Source: Pusillimonas sp. MFBS29 (GTDB lineage Bacteria; Pseudomonadota; Gammaproteobacteria; Burkholderiales; Burkholderiaceae_B). From it: 64,000 nucleotides of DNA. This document shows, piece after piece, positions 48,319 through 57,741 of this stretch. The position numbers and the translations under genes are program-made. The notes beneath the pieces were generated by a model. The model had not been told where the DNA came from. It did no database searches and saw only the letters and a program-made list of their open reading frames with translations. Location: assembly GCF_020687695.1 (NCBI RefSeq), contig NZ_JAJEWL010000007.1, positions 186,001 to 250,000 of the forward strand. The letters run 5' to 3'. Every line of letters begins with the position of its first letter. Within the stretch, counting starts at the first letter, position 1.

Positions 48319-50040
48319 ATGCATGACCTTGTGATACGCGGCGGAAAGATTGTTGATGGAAGTGGCCAGGCCGCCTACACCGGAGACATTGCCATCAGCA
48401 ACGGCAGAATTGAACAGATCGGTGGAAAAGCGGGGCCGGCACACAGGGTCATGGACGCCGCAGGCGGCCTGGTTACTCCGGGCTGGATCGACATCCACAC
48501 TCACTACGACGGACAGGCCACCTGGGACCCGTACCTGAGCCCTTCCACCTGGCACGGCGTCACGACCGCCATCATGGGCAACTGTGGTGTCGGGTTTGCA
48601 CCGGTCAAGGAAGAGCGCCGCGACTGGCTGATCAAGGTCATGGAGGGCGTCGAAGATATCCCGGGCTCGGTGCTGTCCGAAGGCATTCAATGGGAATGGG
48701 AAACCTTTCCGGAATATATGGACGCCCTTGACCGACGCCCCAAGGCACTCGATATCGGCGCTCAGATTCCACACGCTGCAGTGCGTACCTATGTAATGGG
48801 CGACAGGGCAATACATCACGACGAGGCGTCTCCTGAAGACCTGCAGGCAATGAGGCAGGTTGTCCGCGAAGCGCTGAAAGCAGGCGCTGTAGGATTCTCG
48901 ACCGCTCTGACCTTTCTTCATAAATATGACGAGCGCAAGTATCCTCCCGGCACGTTTGCAACCGAAGAAGAGCTCATGGCCCTGGGCAGCGTACTCGGTG
49001 AAGAAGGCCATGGTGTTTTTCAGATGACGGCCAACCATCCGGCCATGGAAAAGGAAATTCCCTGGCTGAACGCACTGGCACGTCATAACAATCTGCCGGT
49101 ACTGTTTAACCTGCAACAGACAGACGGCGCGCCGGATGTCTGGAAACAGGTGCTCCTGAGCCTGGATCAGGCCCGTGATCAAAAGATACCGCTCATGGGC
49201 GGAATCAGCGGCAGGCCACTGGGTATTTTGTTTTCCTGGCAGAGCAGCCTGCATCCGTTTATTGCTCACCCTACTTTCATGGCATTGCAAGACTTGCCGT
49301 TCGATCAGATGATCGCAAAGCTGCGTGATCCGGAAATCCGGAACAAAATCATGAACGAGCAGGTCGGCCTGCGCGACCGTCGGGCTGAAAGGCTGTTCAG
49401 CACTTTCGATAAAATCTTTCCGCTGGGTGACGAGCCTGATTACGAGCCGCTACCCGAACAAAGCATAGCAGCGATGGCTGCACGCAGCGGCAAGACACCT
49501 CTCGAGATCATCTACGACCTGATGCTTCAAAACGACGGGAAAGCCATCCTTTACTTTCCCTCGTTCAATTACTCGTATGAGAACCTTGATCACCTGCATC
49601 AGCTGCTTCAGCACGACAATACGGTGAACAGCCTGTCTGATGGCGGGGCACACTGTGGCTACATCTGCGATGTAAGCATGCCGACTTTCATGCTCAGCTA
49701 CTGGACTCGCGACCGCAAGCGCGGGCCCCAGCTACCGCTGGAATGGGTCGTCAAGCGCCAGACCTCCGACACCGCGAAAGTCTATGGCCTGCATGATCGC
49801 GGCCTGCTGACCGAAGGCATGAAAGCAGACATAAACATTATTGATCCCGATATACTCAGGATTCATAGCCCCGAAATGGTCTTTGACCTGCCCGCAGGCG
49901 GACGGCGGCTGGTGCAGCGAGCCGACGGCTACATCGCAACCATTGTGAATGGCCAGCCCATTTTCGAGCATGGACAGGCTACCGGCGCACTACCCGGCCG
50001 CCTCATCCGCGGTCAGGCCGGCTCGGCACGCAACCCCTGA
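48319..50040 (+). CDS. N-acyl-D-amino-acid deacylase-like amidohydrolase
   Basis: 573 residues of the D-aminoacylase/amidohydrolase superfamily. Metal ligands: [16 protein letters not shown] (HxH), GNCGVGFAP with the family's bridging Cys, a later [11 protein letters not shown] and a C-terminal [13 protein letters not shown] (Asp/His). The N- and C-terminal beta-sandwich residues enclose the barrel. The family cleaves N-acyl-D-amino acids and related cyclic or acyl amides. It lies between a Bug protein and a RutE-like reductase. Confidence 0.9.
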   Translation: MHDLVIRGGKIVDGSGQAAYTGDIAISNGRIEQIGGKAGPAHRVMDAAGGLVTPGWIDIHTHYDGQATWDPYLSPSTWHGVTTAIMGNCGVGFAPVKEERRDWLIKVMEGVEDIPGSVLSEGIQWEWETFPEYMDALDRRPKALDIGAQIPHAAVRTYVMGDRAIHHDEASPEDLQAMRQVVREALKAGAVGFSTALTFLHKYDERKYPPGTFATEEELMALGSVLGEEGHGVFQMTANHPAMEKEIPWLNALARHNNLPVLFNLQQTDGAPDVWKQVLLSLDQARDQKIPLMGGISGRPLGILFSWQSSLHPFIAHPTFMALQDLPFDQMIAKLRDPEIRNKIMNEQVGLRDRRAERLFSTFDKIFPLGDEPDYEPLPEQSIAAMAARSGKTPLEIIYDLMLQNDGKAILYFPSFNYSYENLDHLHQLLQHDNTVNSLSDGGAHCGYICDVSMPTFMLSYWTRDRKRGPQLPLEWVVKRQTSDTAKVYGLHDRGLLTEGMKADINIIDPDILRIHSPEMVFDLPAGGRRLVQRADGYIATIVNGQPIFEHGQATGALPGRLIRGQAGSARNP

Positions 50041-50055
50041 CAAGGTCAAAACGAA

Positions 50056-50634
50056 ATGTCCATCAGCATAGATCAGCTATTCAACTCGGCACGCACGCAC
50101 AGCGCCTGGCAAGACCGCCCCGTCCCGGCAGAAGTCATGCAGACGCTTTATCAAATGACGGTCATGGGACCGACCTCGGCGAATTGCCTGCCGCTACGCA
50201 TTGCTTATGTGGCAAGCCCGCAGGCCAAGCAGCAGCTGGTTCCGCTAATGGCCGAAGGGAACCGGGAAAAGACCCGACTGGCACCCTTGACGGCTATCCT
50301 TGCGTATGACCTGCTCTTTCATGAAAAGCTGCCCAAACTGTACCCTCATCAGCCCGACGCTCCTTCCTGGTTCAACTCAAGCCCGGAATCGGCCCGCGAG
50401 GCGGCTTTACGTAACGGCAGCCTGCAAGGCGGCTACTTCATCATGGCCGCCCGCGCATTGGGCCTGGATTGCGGCCCGATGGGCGGCTTCGACGCCCCTG
50501 CCGTTGCCCAGGAGTTCTTTCCCGGCATGCCTTATGAAGTCAACTTCATTTGCAACCTTGGTTACGGCGATGCAAGCCAGCTACTGCCAAGGCTTCCCAG
50601 GCTGAGCTTCGACGAGGCATGCATCGTAGAGTAA
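50056..50634 (+). CDS. RutE-like nitroreductase-family oxidoreductase
   Basis: 192 residues of the FMN nitroreductase fold. The start SARTHSAWQDRPVPAE and MGPTSANCLPLRI match the RutE (malonic semialdehyde reductase) branch, and the end has LGLDCGPMGGFD. In pyrimidine catabolism RutE reduces malonic semialdehyde; no rut genes are near, so the substrate here may differ. It starts 16 bp after the amidohydrolase, in the same operon, and is convergent with the cupin gene. Confidence 0.87.
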   Translation: MSISIDQLFNSARTHSAWQDRPVPAEVMQTLYQMTVMGPTSANCLPLRIAYVASPQAKQQLVPLMAEGNREKTRLAPLTAILAYDLLFHEKLPKLYPHQPDAPSWFNSSPESAREAALRNGSLQGGYFIMAARALGLDCGPMGGFDAPAVAQEFFPGMPYEVNFICNLGYGDASQLLPRLPRLSFDEACIVE

Positions 50635-50650
50635 CTGCGCGATATCAGGA

Positions 50651-51247
50651 TCAGCTGCGACGCGTCTGTACACCGATGGACATACGCTCGCAGCGACCTG
50701 TATCCAGATCAAAGCAGATGCGGTCGGTAAGGGTTTCCAGCGCCTTGCCATACATGTGCAGATGCCGAATGGGCTGCTCGTCTTCAATCTGTACGGCATG
50801 AATGTCGTCGGGCATAAGCGCGATGCCCTTGCCCGGACCGACGACCACGGTTTCCTCAAGTTCCAGCGTGCCGACGCCAGGTGTCTGGCCATCATCGGTA
50901 CGCCGATAGACGAAATTGTTTTCCACCCCCTGCACCGCCGCGATACAGGCCCAGGTGGTGTGATTGTGCGGAACGACCTTCTTGCCCGGCAGCATCACGT
51001 TCAGATACAGCGCATAGCTGCGGTCGGGCTCTTCGTGAATCATGTAGCGGGCTTGAAGCGCGCCATCATCAGGGCCGGGAAAGTCTGAAGCTGCCCAGAG
51101 ATCAGTTTGACCTGCCAGCGCCACCAGCTGATCCATGACCTGCCCAAGCTTTTTCCGGTCGAGAGTCTGATGATCAAGAATGTGCCGTATGTTGCTGATG
51201 GTGTTGCCAACGGCGCCTGCGCGCAGGCCTGCGAGATCTTGTGTCAT
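50651..51247 (-). CDS. Cysteine dioxygenase-like cupin protein
   Basis: 198 residues. [19 protein letters not shown] holds two metal-binding histidines (His-x-His), and [21 protein letters not shown] supplies the third and following His. This is the layout of cysteine/thiol dioxygenase-like cupins, iron enzymes that oxidise thiols such as cysteine or 3-mercaptopropionate. A strong GGAGGA sits before the ATG. It is convergent with the RutE-like gene. Confidence 0.82.
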   Translation of the reverse strand: MTQDLAGLRAGAVGNTISNIRHILDHQTLDRKKLGQVMDQLVALAGQTDLWAASDFPGPDDGALQARYMIHEEPDRSYALYLNVMLPGKKVVPHNHTTWACIAAVQGVENNFVYRRTDDGQTPGVGTLELEETVVVGPGKGIALMPDDIHAVQIEDEQPIRHLHMYGKALETLTDRICFDLDTGRCERMSIGVQTRRS

Positions 51248-51368
51248 TTTTCCTCCGGGATATATTCAGTTATCCACCAATTATCAATGCCGGCGCGTGC
51301 CAAGACAAGCCGGCTCCAGCACCGCGGTATAATCAGGGTTTACCCTAGCCGGACTCATAGGCAGCATC

Positions 51369-52595
51369 ATGCCCACCTTCCTACACAGCACCAAATCCGG
51401 TATGCCCGGCTGGGTTATCTTCGCTCTGGCCGTAGGCGCATTTGCCATCGGGACAACCGAGTTCGCGACCATGAGCCTGCTGCCCTATTTTGCAAAAGAT
51501 CTTGGCATTGACGCTCCTACGGCGGGGCACGTGATCAGCGCCTATGCGCTGGGCGTTGTCGTTGGAGCACCCGTTCTTACGGTACTGGGCGCGCGGGTCA
51601 GGCGACGCACCATGCTGATCTGGCTGATGGGCGCATTCGCACTGTTCAATGGCCTTTCAGCGTTCGCACCCAGCTATGAATCCATGCTGGCCCTGCGCTT
51701 TCTGAGCGGCTTGCCCCATGGGGCCTATTTTGGCATTGGCGCGCTGGTTGCGGTCTCGCTGGTACCTTTGAACAAACGCAACCAGGCGGTGGGACAGATG
51801 TTTCTTGGTCTGACACTCGCCACCATTATCGGCGTTCCGCTGGCGAACTGGCTGGGCCAGTCTATCGGCTGGCGTTGGGGATTCGCCATAGTCGCCTTGA
51901 CAGGACTGCTGACTGTTGCACTGCTGTTCTGGCTGGCTCCTGACAAACCCGCCGAGCCAGGCGCCAGCCCGCTACGCGAACTGGGCGCACTCAAACACGG
52001 CCAGGTCTGGCTGACTCTGGCCGTCGGAGCGATCGGCTTCGGCGGGCTGTTTGCTGTCTACACTTATCTTGCCGACACCCTGATGCAGGTCACCATGGCG
52101 TCACCCGAAACTGTGCCCCTGGTGCTGGCCATTTTCGGGCTGGGCATGACGGCCGGCAATATTCTGGTGCCCAAACTGGCGGATCAGGCGCTGATGCCCA
52201 CGATATGCGGCGTACTGCTATGGAGCGCGGCCACTACTGCACTGTTCAGCGTCGCGGCAGGCAGTCTGTGGACAGTCTCGATCACAGTATTCCTGATCGG
52301 CATAGGTGGTGCCCTGGGCACCGTGCTGCAGACCCGTCTGATGGACATTGCCCGCAATGCTCAAGGTCTGGCTGCCGCGTTAAACCATTCCGCCTTCAAC
52401 TTTGCAAACGCGCTGGGCCCACTGCTGGGTGGCATGGCCATCGCACACGGCTACGGTTGGGCATCGACCGGCTGGGTAGGTTCTTTGCTGGCACTGGGCG
52501 GGCTGATGCTGCTCTTGCTTTCGATAGGCCTGGAGCGCAAGGCGAGCCGTGACCGTGTCCAGGTCTATATACCCCGGCAAAATACTGATTCATAA
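51369..52595 (+). CDS. Major facilitator superfamily transporter (AraJ/Bcr-like)
   Basis: 408 residues with about 12 helices. VGAFAIGTTEFATMSLLPYFA in helix 1 and VVGAPVLTVLGARVRRRTML (motif A) mark the DHA1 AraJ/YdhP type, efflux carriers for sugars or drugs. LSGLPHGAYFGIGALVA is family-typical. It starts 122 bp after the divergent cupin gene. Confidence 0.9.
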   Translation: MPTFLHSTKSGMPGWVIFALAVGAFAIGTTEFATMSLLPYFAKDLGIDAPTAGHVISAYALGVVVGAPVLTVLGARVRRRTMLIWLMGAFALFNGLSAFAPSYESMLALRFLSGLPHGAYFGIGALVAVSLVPLNKRNQAVGQMFLGLTLATIIGVPLANWLGQSIGWRWGFAIVALTGLLTVALLFWLAPDKPAEPGASPLRELGALKHGQVWLTLAVGAIGFGGLFAVYTYLADTLMQVTMASPETVPLVLAIFGLGMTAGNILVPKLADQALMPTICGVLLWSAATTALFSVAAGSLWTVSITVFLIGIGGALGTVLQTRLMDIARNAQGLAAALNHSAFNFANALGPLLGGMAIAHGYGWASTGWVGSLLALGGLMLLLLSIGLERKASRDRVQVYIPRQNTDS

Positions 52596-52686
52596 TGTGG
52601 GCGACAATCGTTCACGGCTTTTGCTGCAAGCAAATGCACCTGCATCATGATGCGTGAACCAGGGTATTTTCAGGAATAATTCATCA

Positions 52687-53586
52687 ATGACAACACAACA
52701 ACCAAAGATCGGCCTGATCGGCGCCGGTCTGATGGGCTCGGGCATCGCTGCCAGCCTGTTGCGTAACGGCTTTCCCCTAACCATACTCGAGCATGCAGGC
52801 AACCAGCCTCTTGATGCCCTGCTGCAAGCCGGTGCTGAAACCTGCGCGCGCGCCTCAGACCTGGCCGCTCAGGTAGACATACTAATCCTTTGCGTCACCG
52901 GTACACCGCAGGTGGAAGCGGTCCTCTTCCAGGAAGGCGGAGTACTCGAAGGCCTGCGACCCGGCACCACCATCATCGATTGCTCGACCGCGATTCCTTC
53001 TTCGACCATCAAAATTGCGGAAGCCGTACAGAAAGCGGGCGGACGCTTCCTTGACGCCCCCATGACGCGCACCCCCAAAGAGGCGGCCGAGGGCCGGCTG
53101 AACCTGATCGTCGGCGGCGACCGCCAGGTATTCGAAGCATGCCTGCCAGTGCTTCAAGGCTACGCCGAGAACATCGCCTATGCCGGAAAGACTGGCTCAG
53201 GTCACCAGATGAAGCTGCTGCATAACTACGTCTCGCTGGGTTTTTCAGCTGTGCTGGCCGAAGCTGCGGCGTGCGCCCGCGAAACCGGCACCGATCCCAC
53301 CGTGTTCTGCGACATCCTTGCAGCGGGCGGTGGCGGTGGCGTGGTGTTGAACCGTCTGCGTCCTTACATCGAATCGGGGGATGTCTCAGGTTTTCGCTTT
53401 TCCATGTCCAACGCACTGAAAGACATGGGGTACTACTGCACTATGGCACAGGAACAAGGCACCCAAGGCTCCGTCGCCCTTGCCATCAAGCAGCTATTTG
53501 CAGAAGCGGCCCACGCAGGCCATGATCAGGCTCCCGTGCCTGAACTGATCGACCACCTTGCCGGCACACAGAAACACGAGGCCTGA
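52687..53586 (+). CDS. Beta-hydroxyacid dehydrogenase family (3-hydroxyisobutyrate / tartronate semialdehyde reductase type)
   Basis: 299 residues. The N-terminal NAD loop is GLIGAGLMGSGIAASLL (10-26), followed by the substrate motif FLDAPMTRTPKEAAEGRL and a catalytic lysine in GSGHQMKLLHNYVSLG. It oxidises or reduces small beta-hydroxy acids. ATG 52687 gives the normal start; GTG 52654 is in frame. The GntR-type regulator and PhyH-like gene follow on the same strand. Confidence 0.9.
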   Translation: MTTQQPKIGLIGAGLMGSGIAASLLRNGFPLTILEHAGNQPLDALLQAGAETCARASDLAAQVDILILCVTGTPQVEAVLFQEGGVLEGLRPGTTIIDCSTAIPSSTIKIAEAVQKAGGRFLDAPMTRTPKEAAEGRLNLIVGGDRQVFEACLPVLQGYAENIAYAGKTGSGHQMKLLHNYVSLGFSAVLAEAAACARETGTDPTVFCDILAAGGGGGVVLNRLRPYIESGDVSGFRFSMSNALKDMGYYCTMAQEQGTQGSVALAIKQLFAEAAHAGHDQAPVPELIDHLAGTQKHEA

Positions 53587-53659
53587 CCGGGCTCGCAAAG
53601 ACAACGCCCAACCCGCTTACCTGGCAAAAACCCCTAGATACTAAAAGGGGTATCGGCAG

Positions 53660-53673
53660 TACTGTATACAGTA
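53660..53673. promoter_or_regulatory. GntR (FCD)-type operator palindrome
   Basis: TACTGTATACAGTA is a perfect 14-bp palindrome with a GTATAC core, typical of FCD-subfamily operators. It ends four bases before the first start codon of the GntR gene, so autoregulation is likely. Confidence 0.65.
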
Positions 53674-53677
53674 TTCA

Positions 53678-54382
53678 ATGCAAGAAAATACAGTTATGCC
53701 GGCTCCTCTCCTGCAGATAGCACCCGTGCCCGACCTGGTCGACCAGGTCTATCGCGGCCTGCTCGATGCCATTTGCAATGGCACGCTTGCCCCCGGCGAA
53801 CGCCTGGCGCAGGAAGATATCGCGCAGCGCATGGATGTCTCGCGCCAACCTGTGCTGCAGGCACTGCGTCTGCTGAAAAAAGACGGGCTGGTACAAGACG
53901 CCCAGGGTCGCGGTGTACAGGTCACCCCGCTCGACCCGGCCTGGACGCGCAAGGTATACGAAGTACGCGGCGCACTCGATGCTCTGGCCGCCAGGCTGGC
54001 CGCTCAACGGCGCTTTCGCGTACCCGCCCAGCTTATCGAGGACGGCCGTCATGCCGTGCATAGCGGCGACGTACAAGCCATGATAGATGCCGACGTGGCC
54101 TTTCACTCGGCCATCTATGCGGCATCGGGGAACGAACTCATTGTGCAAAGCGCCGAGCGGCACTGGATGCATCTGCGCCGCGCCATGGGCGCGGTCCTGC
54201 GCTCGCAAGCTCACCACGACAAGCTGTGGGACGAACATGAAAGCATCGCCATGGCCATTGCCTGCGGCAATGCCTCTCAGGCATCAAAATCCAGCGAAGA
54301 CCATACGGCCAGGGCCAGCAAAGCCCTGGATGACAGACTGACTCAACTTTTGGCACCCCGCGTGCAAGGAGATCGATCTTGA
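53678..54382 (+). CDS. GntR-family (FCD) transcription regulator
   Basis: 234 residues: an N-terminal winged helix (LVDQVYRGLLDAICNGTLAPGERLAQEDIAQRMDVSRQPV) and an all-helical FCD domain, with metal-ligand-like DVAFHSAIY and a late EHESIAMAIACGN. Neither ATG 53678 nor ATG 53696 has a clear ribosome site. Its stop overlaps the TTG start of the downstream dioxygenase, implying coupled translation. Confidence 0.9.
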   Translation: MQENTVMPAPLLQIAPVPDLVDQVYRGLLDAICNGTLAPGERLAQEDIAQRMDVSRQPVLQALRLLKKDGLVQDAQGRGVQVTPLDPAWTRKVYEVRGALDALAARLAAQRRFRVPAQLIEDGRHAVHSGDVQAMIDADVAFHSAIYAASGNELIVQSAERHWMHLRRAMGAVLRSQAHHDKLWDEHESIAMAIACGNASQASKSSEDHTARASKALDDRLTQLLAPRVQGDRS

Positions 54383-55257
54383 AGCTGACTGAAGCACAAC
54401 GCCTGCAGTTTGAACAGGATGGCTATCTGTTCTTTCCCGGACACTTTTCCCCGGAAGAAACACGCACCCTTACCGATGCGGTGCCTGACATTTACGCCAA
54501 GCGCGAAGCGTGGAATATTCGCGAGAAAGACTCCGACGCGGTACGCACCAATTTTGCCGCCCACCTGCATAGCGAACCATTTGCAAAGCTGGGGCGGCAT
54601 CCTCGCATGATCGAGCCGGTCATGGACCTCTTCGATGAAGAGGTCTACATGCATCAGTTCAAAATCAACGGGAAGATGGCCTTTGAAGGCGATGTCTGGC
54701 AGTGGCACCAAGACTACGGCACCTGGCTGAACGACGACCAGATGCCCACCGAACGCGCGATGAACGTGGCCATATTCCTGGATGATGTCGATGAGTTCAA
54801 CGGACCACTGATGTTCATTCCGGGCAGCCACCGCAAAGGCGTGATCGATGCCCAGCACGACCTCACCACCACCAGCTATCCGCTATGGACGGTCAACAAC
54901 GATCTGATCCGCCAGCTCGTGGACCGCGCCGGTGGCCGCAACGGCGGCATAGTCTCGCCGAAGGGCCCGGCCGGCTCCATGATCCTGTTTCACAGCTGTC
55001 TGGTGCATGCATCAGGCAGCAACCTGTCGCCCTTCAATCGCGTGGCCGTATACCTGAGCCTGTGTGCCGTCAGCAATCATATCCGCCGTTACAAACGGCC
55101 GGAATACATTGCGCACCGCGACTTCACGCCCATAGCGCTGCTGCCCGACGACTGCCTGCTCAAGCCGTATGCCGTCGATCTTCCGTGGAAAGACGGCCTG
55201 CCGCCAAGCGCGCTCGAGACTTCTCTGGAGCCGATTACGGCCATGGCCGAAGACTAA
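54379..55257 (+). CDS. Phytanoyl-CoA dioxygenase (PhyH) family oxygenase
   Basis: 292 residues of the Fe(II)/2-oxoglutarate-dependent PhyH fold. WQWHQDYG supplies the HxD pair and FHSCLVHASGSNLSPFNRVAVYLS the distal His and the 2-oxoglutarate Arg. It starts with TTG 54379 after AAGGAG (8 bp), overlapping the gntR stop. The substrate is unknown; many bacterial members hydroxylate small acids or amino-acid derivatives (for example ectoine), so a catabolic or modification role is possible. Confidence 0.88.
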   Translation: MKLTEAQRLQFEQDGYLFFPGHFSPEETRTLTDAVPDIYAKREAWNIREKDSDAVRTNFAAHLHSEPFAKLGRHPRMIEPVMDLFDEEVYMHQFKINGKMAFEGDVWQWHQDYGTWLNDDQMPTERAMNVAIFLDDVDEFNGPLMFIPGSHRKGVIDAQHDLTTTSYPLWTVNNDLIRQLVDRAGGRNGGIVSPKGPAGSMILFHSCLVHASGSNLSPFNRVAVYLSLCAVSNHIRRYKRPEYIAHRDFTPIALLPDDCLLKPYAVDLPWKDGLPPSALETSLEPITAMAED

Positions 55258-55281
55258 GGCCGACCTTGCCTGGCGTCCCGG

Positions 55282-56331
55282 TCAGGACGCCAGCGTCGCG
55301 CTGTCGATCACGAAGCGATACTTCACGTCGCCCTTGAGCATGCGCTCGTAGGCAGCCTCGATTTCATCGGCGCGTATCATCTCAATGTCGGCCACTATGC
55401 CGTGCTCGGCGCAGAAATCCAGCATCTCCTGGGTTTCGGGAATACTGCCTATCAACGACCCGGCCAGGCTGCGCCGTTTCATGATCAGGTTAAATACCTG
55501 CGGCGAAGGATGCGGCGATGCCGGCGCACCCACCAGCGTCATGGTGCCGTCACGCTTGAGCAGCACGAAGTAGTCATCCAGCTCGTGCGGGGCCGCCACA
55601 GTATTCAAAATAAAGTCCAGGCTCTTGCGATGTGCGTTCATCTCGTCGGCATTGCGCGAAACGACAACTTCGTCGGCGCCCAATGCCAATGCTTCCTGAC
55701 GCTTGGATTCAGAGGTGGTAAAGGCCACTACATGCGCGCCCATCGCATGCGCGAGCTTGATACCCATGTGACCCAGGCCACCGATACCGACAACACCGAC
55801 CTTCTGGCCAGGCCCCACCTTCCAGTGACGCAGCGGCGAGTAAGTGGTGATGCCTGCACACAGCAGCGGAGCCACGGCGGCCAGCTGCTCTTCGGGATGA
55901 CGCACACGCAACACGTAACGTTCGTGCACGACAATCTGCTGGGAGTAGCCACCCAGGGTATGTCCGGGTGCATCCGGCGTTGCACTGTTATAGGTGGCGA
56001 CCATGCCGTCGCAATAGTTTTCCAGCCCCTCTTCACATTCCTCACAATGCTGGCAGCTGTCGACAATGCAACCCACACCCACCAGGTCGCCTTCCTGAAA
56101 GCCCGATACATGCGCCCCCACAGCCGACACGCGACCCACGATCTCGTGTCCGGGCACGCAAGGGTACAGCGTGCCGGCCCACTCGGAGCGCACCTGGTGC
56201 AGGTCGGAGTGGCACACGCCGCAATAGGCAATGTCTATTTGAACATCGTGTGCACCGGGTGCGCGCCGCGTGATGTCCATGGACTCCAGGGGACGGTCGC
56301 CCGCATGGGCTCCGTAGGCTTTGATCGTCAT
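55282..56331 (-). CDS. Zinc-dependent alcohol dehydrogenase (cinnamyl-alcohol/YahK type)
   Basis: 349 residues. The catalytic zinc site is CGVCHSDLH and GHEIVG, structural zinc cysteines are in CQHCEECEEGLENYC, and the NADP loop is VGIGGLGHMGIKLA. It reduces aldehydes to alcohols with broad range. ATG 56331 has AGGAGC about 8 bp upstream; the frame is open further up to 56376. It is convergent with the PhyH-like gene. Confidence 0.93.
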   Translation of the reverse strand: MTIKAYGAHAGDRPLESMDITRRAPGAHDVQIDIAYCGVCHSDLHQVRSEWAGTLYPCVPGHEIVGRVSAVGAHVSGFQEGDLVGVGCIVDSCQHCEECEEGLENYCDGMVATYNSATPDAPGHTLGGYSQQIVVHERYVLRVRHPEEQLAAVAPLLCAGITTYSPLRHWKVGPGQKVGVVGIGGLGHMGIKLAHAMGAHVVAFTTSESKRQEALALGADEVVVSRNADEMNAHRKSLDFILNTVAAPHELDDYFVLLKRDGTMTLVGAPASPHPSPQVFNLIMKRRSLAGSLIGSIPETQEMLDFCAEHGIVADIEMIRADEIEAAYERMLKGDVKYRFVIDSATLAS

Positions 56332-56443
56332 GGTGCAAGCTCCTGTCGCATTGAAAACGGGTTTCCGCGGAAACAATCAGACCATTCTACCGTCTGTGCC
56401 CCACTACCCTTACCGTGTCGCAACAAAAGCTGTCAGCACAGTC

Positions 56444-56644
56444 TTAATTCAAGGCCGCCTTGGCCGCGTCTACCGAGCTCAGTCCTTCGTAGAACATATC
56501 GGTAAACCATTCCGCCTCATCTTCAATATGCTGCTGCGCTTCTTCGCGCGACGCGCCGGCCGCCACGAACAGCTCTTCAATTTCAGTACACCATTGAATC
56601 AGGGCGACTTCGTCCGGATCCAGTTTCTCGCGCTTTCGGGCCAT
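56444..56644 (-). CDS. Small acidic hypothetical protein
   Basis: 66 residues, rich in Glu, Asp and Ala (ASREEAQQHIEDEAEWFTDMFYEG), predicted helical and cytoplasmic with no signal or membrane part. AGGAGC lies 7 bp before ATG 56644, which supports a real gene. It is divergent from the bacterioferritin gene (111 bp). No family was recognised. Confidence 0.65.
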   Translation of the reverse strand: MARKREKLDPDEVALIQWCTEIEELFVAAGASREEAQQHIEDEAEWFTDMFYEGLSSVDAAKAALN

Positions 56645-56755
56645 GATTTCGCTCCTGTTCAGATAAGCTGAATCATACTGCGCCAATGGGCGCTTTCGTA
56701 CGATCACAGACTATACTTAACTGTCATAACCCGTCACTGAGTCCGGAATCCATCC

Positions 56756-57232
56756 ATGCAAGGTCATCCTCAAGTCATCGAAACCCTGAAAGAATTGCTG
56801 CGCGGCGAACTGGCCGCGCGTGACCAGTACTTCGTGCATTCACGCCAGTATGAAGACCTGGGCTTGCTGCGCCTGTATGAACGCATGAGCCACGAGATGG
56901 AAGAAGAAACCCAGCACGCCGATGTCATCCTGCGCCGCATCCTGTTCCTGGGCGGCGACCCCGACATGCGCCCCCACGAATTCACACCCGGCGATACCGT
57001 TCAGGAAATGCTGCGCAAGGATCTGGCAACCGAATACCAGGTGCGCGAGAACCTGCAGGCCGCCATGGCCTTATGCGAGTCGCTGCAAGACTTCAATTCG
57101 CGCGATCTGCTTCAGGCCCAGCTGACCGATACCGAAGAAGACCATACCTACTGGCTGGAAAAGCAATTGCGCCTGATCGAACAGGTGGGCTTGGAAAACT
57201 ACAAGCAGGCGCAGATGGGGGCCGGGGACTGA
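56756..57232 (+). CDS. Bacterioferritin lacking the haem-ligand methionine
   Basis: 158 residues. All ferroxidase ligands align with E. coli Bfr: Glu18, Glu51, His54, the Glu94 region (LATEYQ) and the EEDH pair (Glu127/His130 equivalents). Met52, the axial haem ligand, is replaced by Thr52 (EETQHA). It would store iron as ferric mineral without haem, or pair with a haem-binding second subunit as in two-gene bacterioferritins. No second bfr or bfd ferredoxin gene is in the window. Confidence 0.92.
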   Translation: MQGHPQVIETLKELLRGELAARDQYFVHSRQYEDLGLLRLYERMSHEMEEETQHADVILRRILFLGGDPDMRPHEFTPGDTVQEMLRKDLATEYQVRENLQAAMALCESLQDFNSRDLLQAQLTDTEEDHTYWLEKQLRLIEQVGLENYKQAQMGAGD

Positions 57233-57304
57233 GCGCCCCTCGGCACCGGCGTTGTGCACAACACTCTCAGTGACGCAGGCAAACAGTCCCTTCAATAGGC
57301 CAGC

Positions 57305-57736
57305 TTATCGGCCGCGACGTGCGTCCAGGCTGAAGGCGCCGGCGCCATGGGCCGCCAGAATAAGCAAACCACCAGCAATGGCAATGTTCTTGTAGAAAAG
57401 CAGCTGCTGCATCATGACCTGTTCTGCCGGCACTGACCAATACGTATGGAAGGTGAAGCTGGCTACAGCGGTGAAGGCTGCCAGGACCAGCGCAACAATG
57501 CGTGTGCGATAACCCACCAGCAAGGTCAGACCGCCGCCAACCTCAACAATAATGGCAACAATGGCTGCCAGTGTCGGAGCAGGCAAACCAACTGAACCTA
57601 TGTAGCCAACCGTGCCAGCAAAGCCCGTGATTTTGCTCAGGCCGGCGGGCAGAAACAGTAGAACAATGTCCAAACGGCCAAGCAAGTTAAGGAAATTTGC
57701 GGAAGGTGTTGCAACGCTTACAGTGTTCGAAGTCAT
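57305..57736 (-). CDS. DoxX-family membrane protein
   Basis: 143 residues with about four membrane helices; FLNLLGRLDIVLLFLPAGLSKITGFAG at the start and GYRTRIVALVLAAFTAVASFTFHTYW are typical of the DoxX/YphA group. Function is unclear; members are linked to thiol or redox balance. Its ATG has no ribosome site: the five bases upstream and on are directly joined to a LysR gene fragment that lost its start. Confidence 0.85.
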   Translation of the reverse strand: MTSNTVSVATPSANFLNLLGRLDIVLLFLPAGLSKITGFAGTVGYIGSVGLPAPTLAAIVAIIVEVGGGLTLLVGYRTRIVALVLAAFTAVASFTFHTYWSVPAEQVMMQQLLFYKNIAIAGGLLILAAHGAGAFSLDARRGR

Positions 57737-57741
57737 GATAA

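Noticed and set aside
55402-56505. 367-codon plus-strand frame across the alcohol dehydrogenase
   Set aside because: Antisense to a zinc alcohol dehydrogenase with all metal ligands; no motif in the antisense product.
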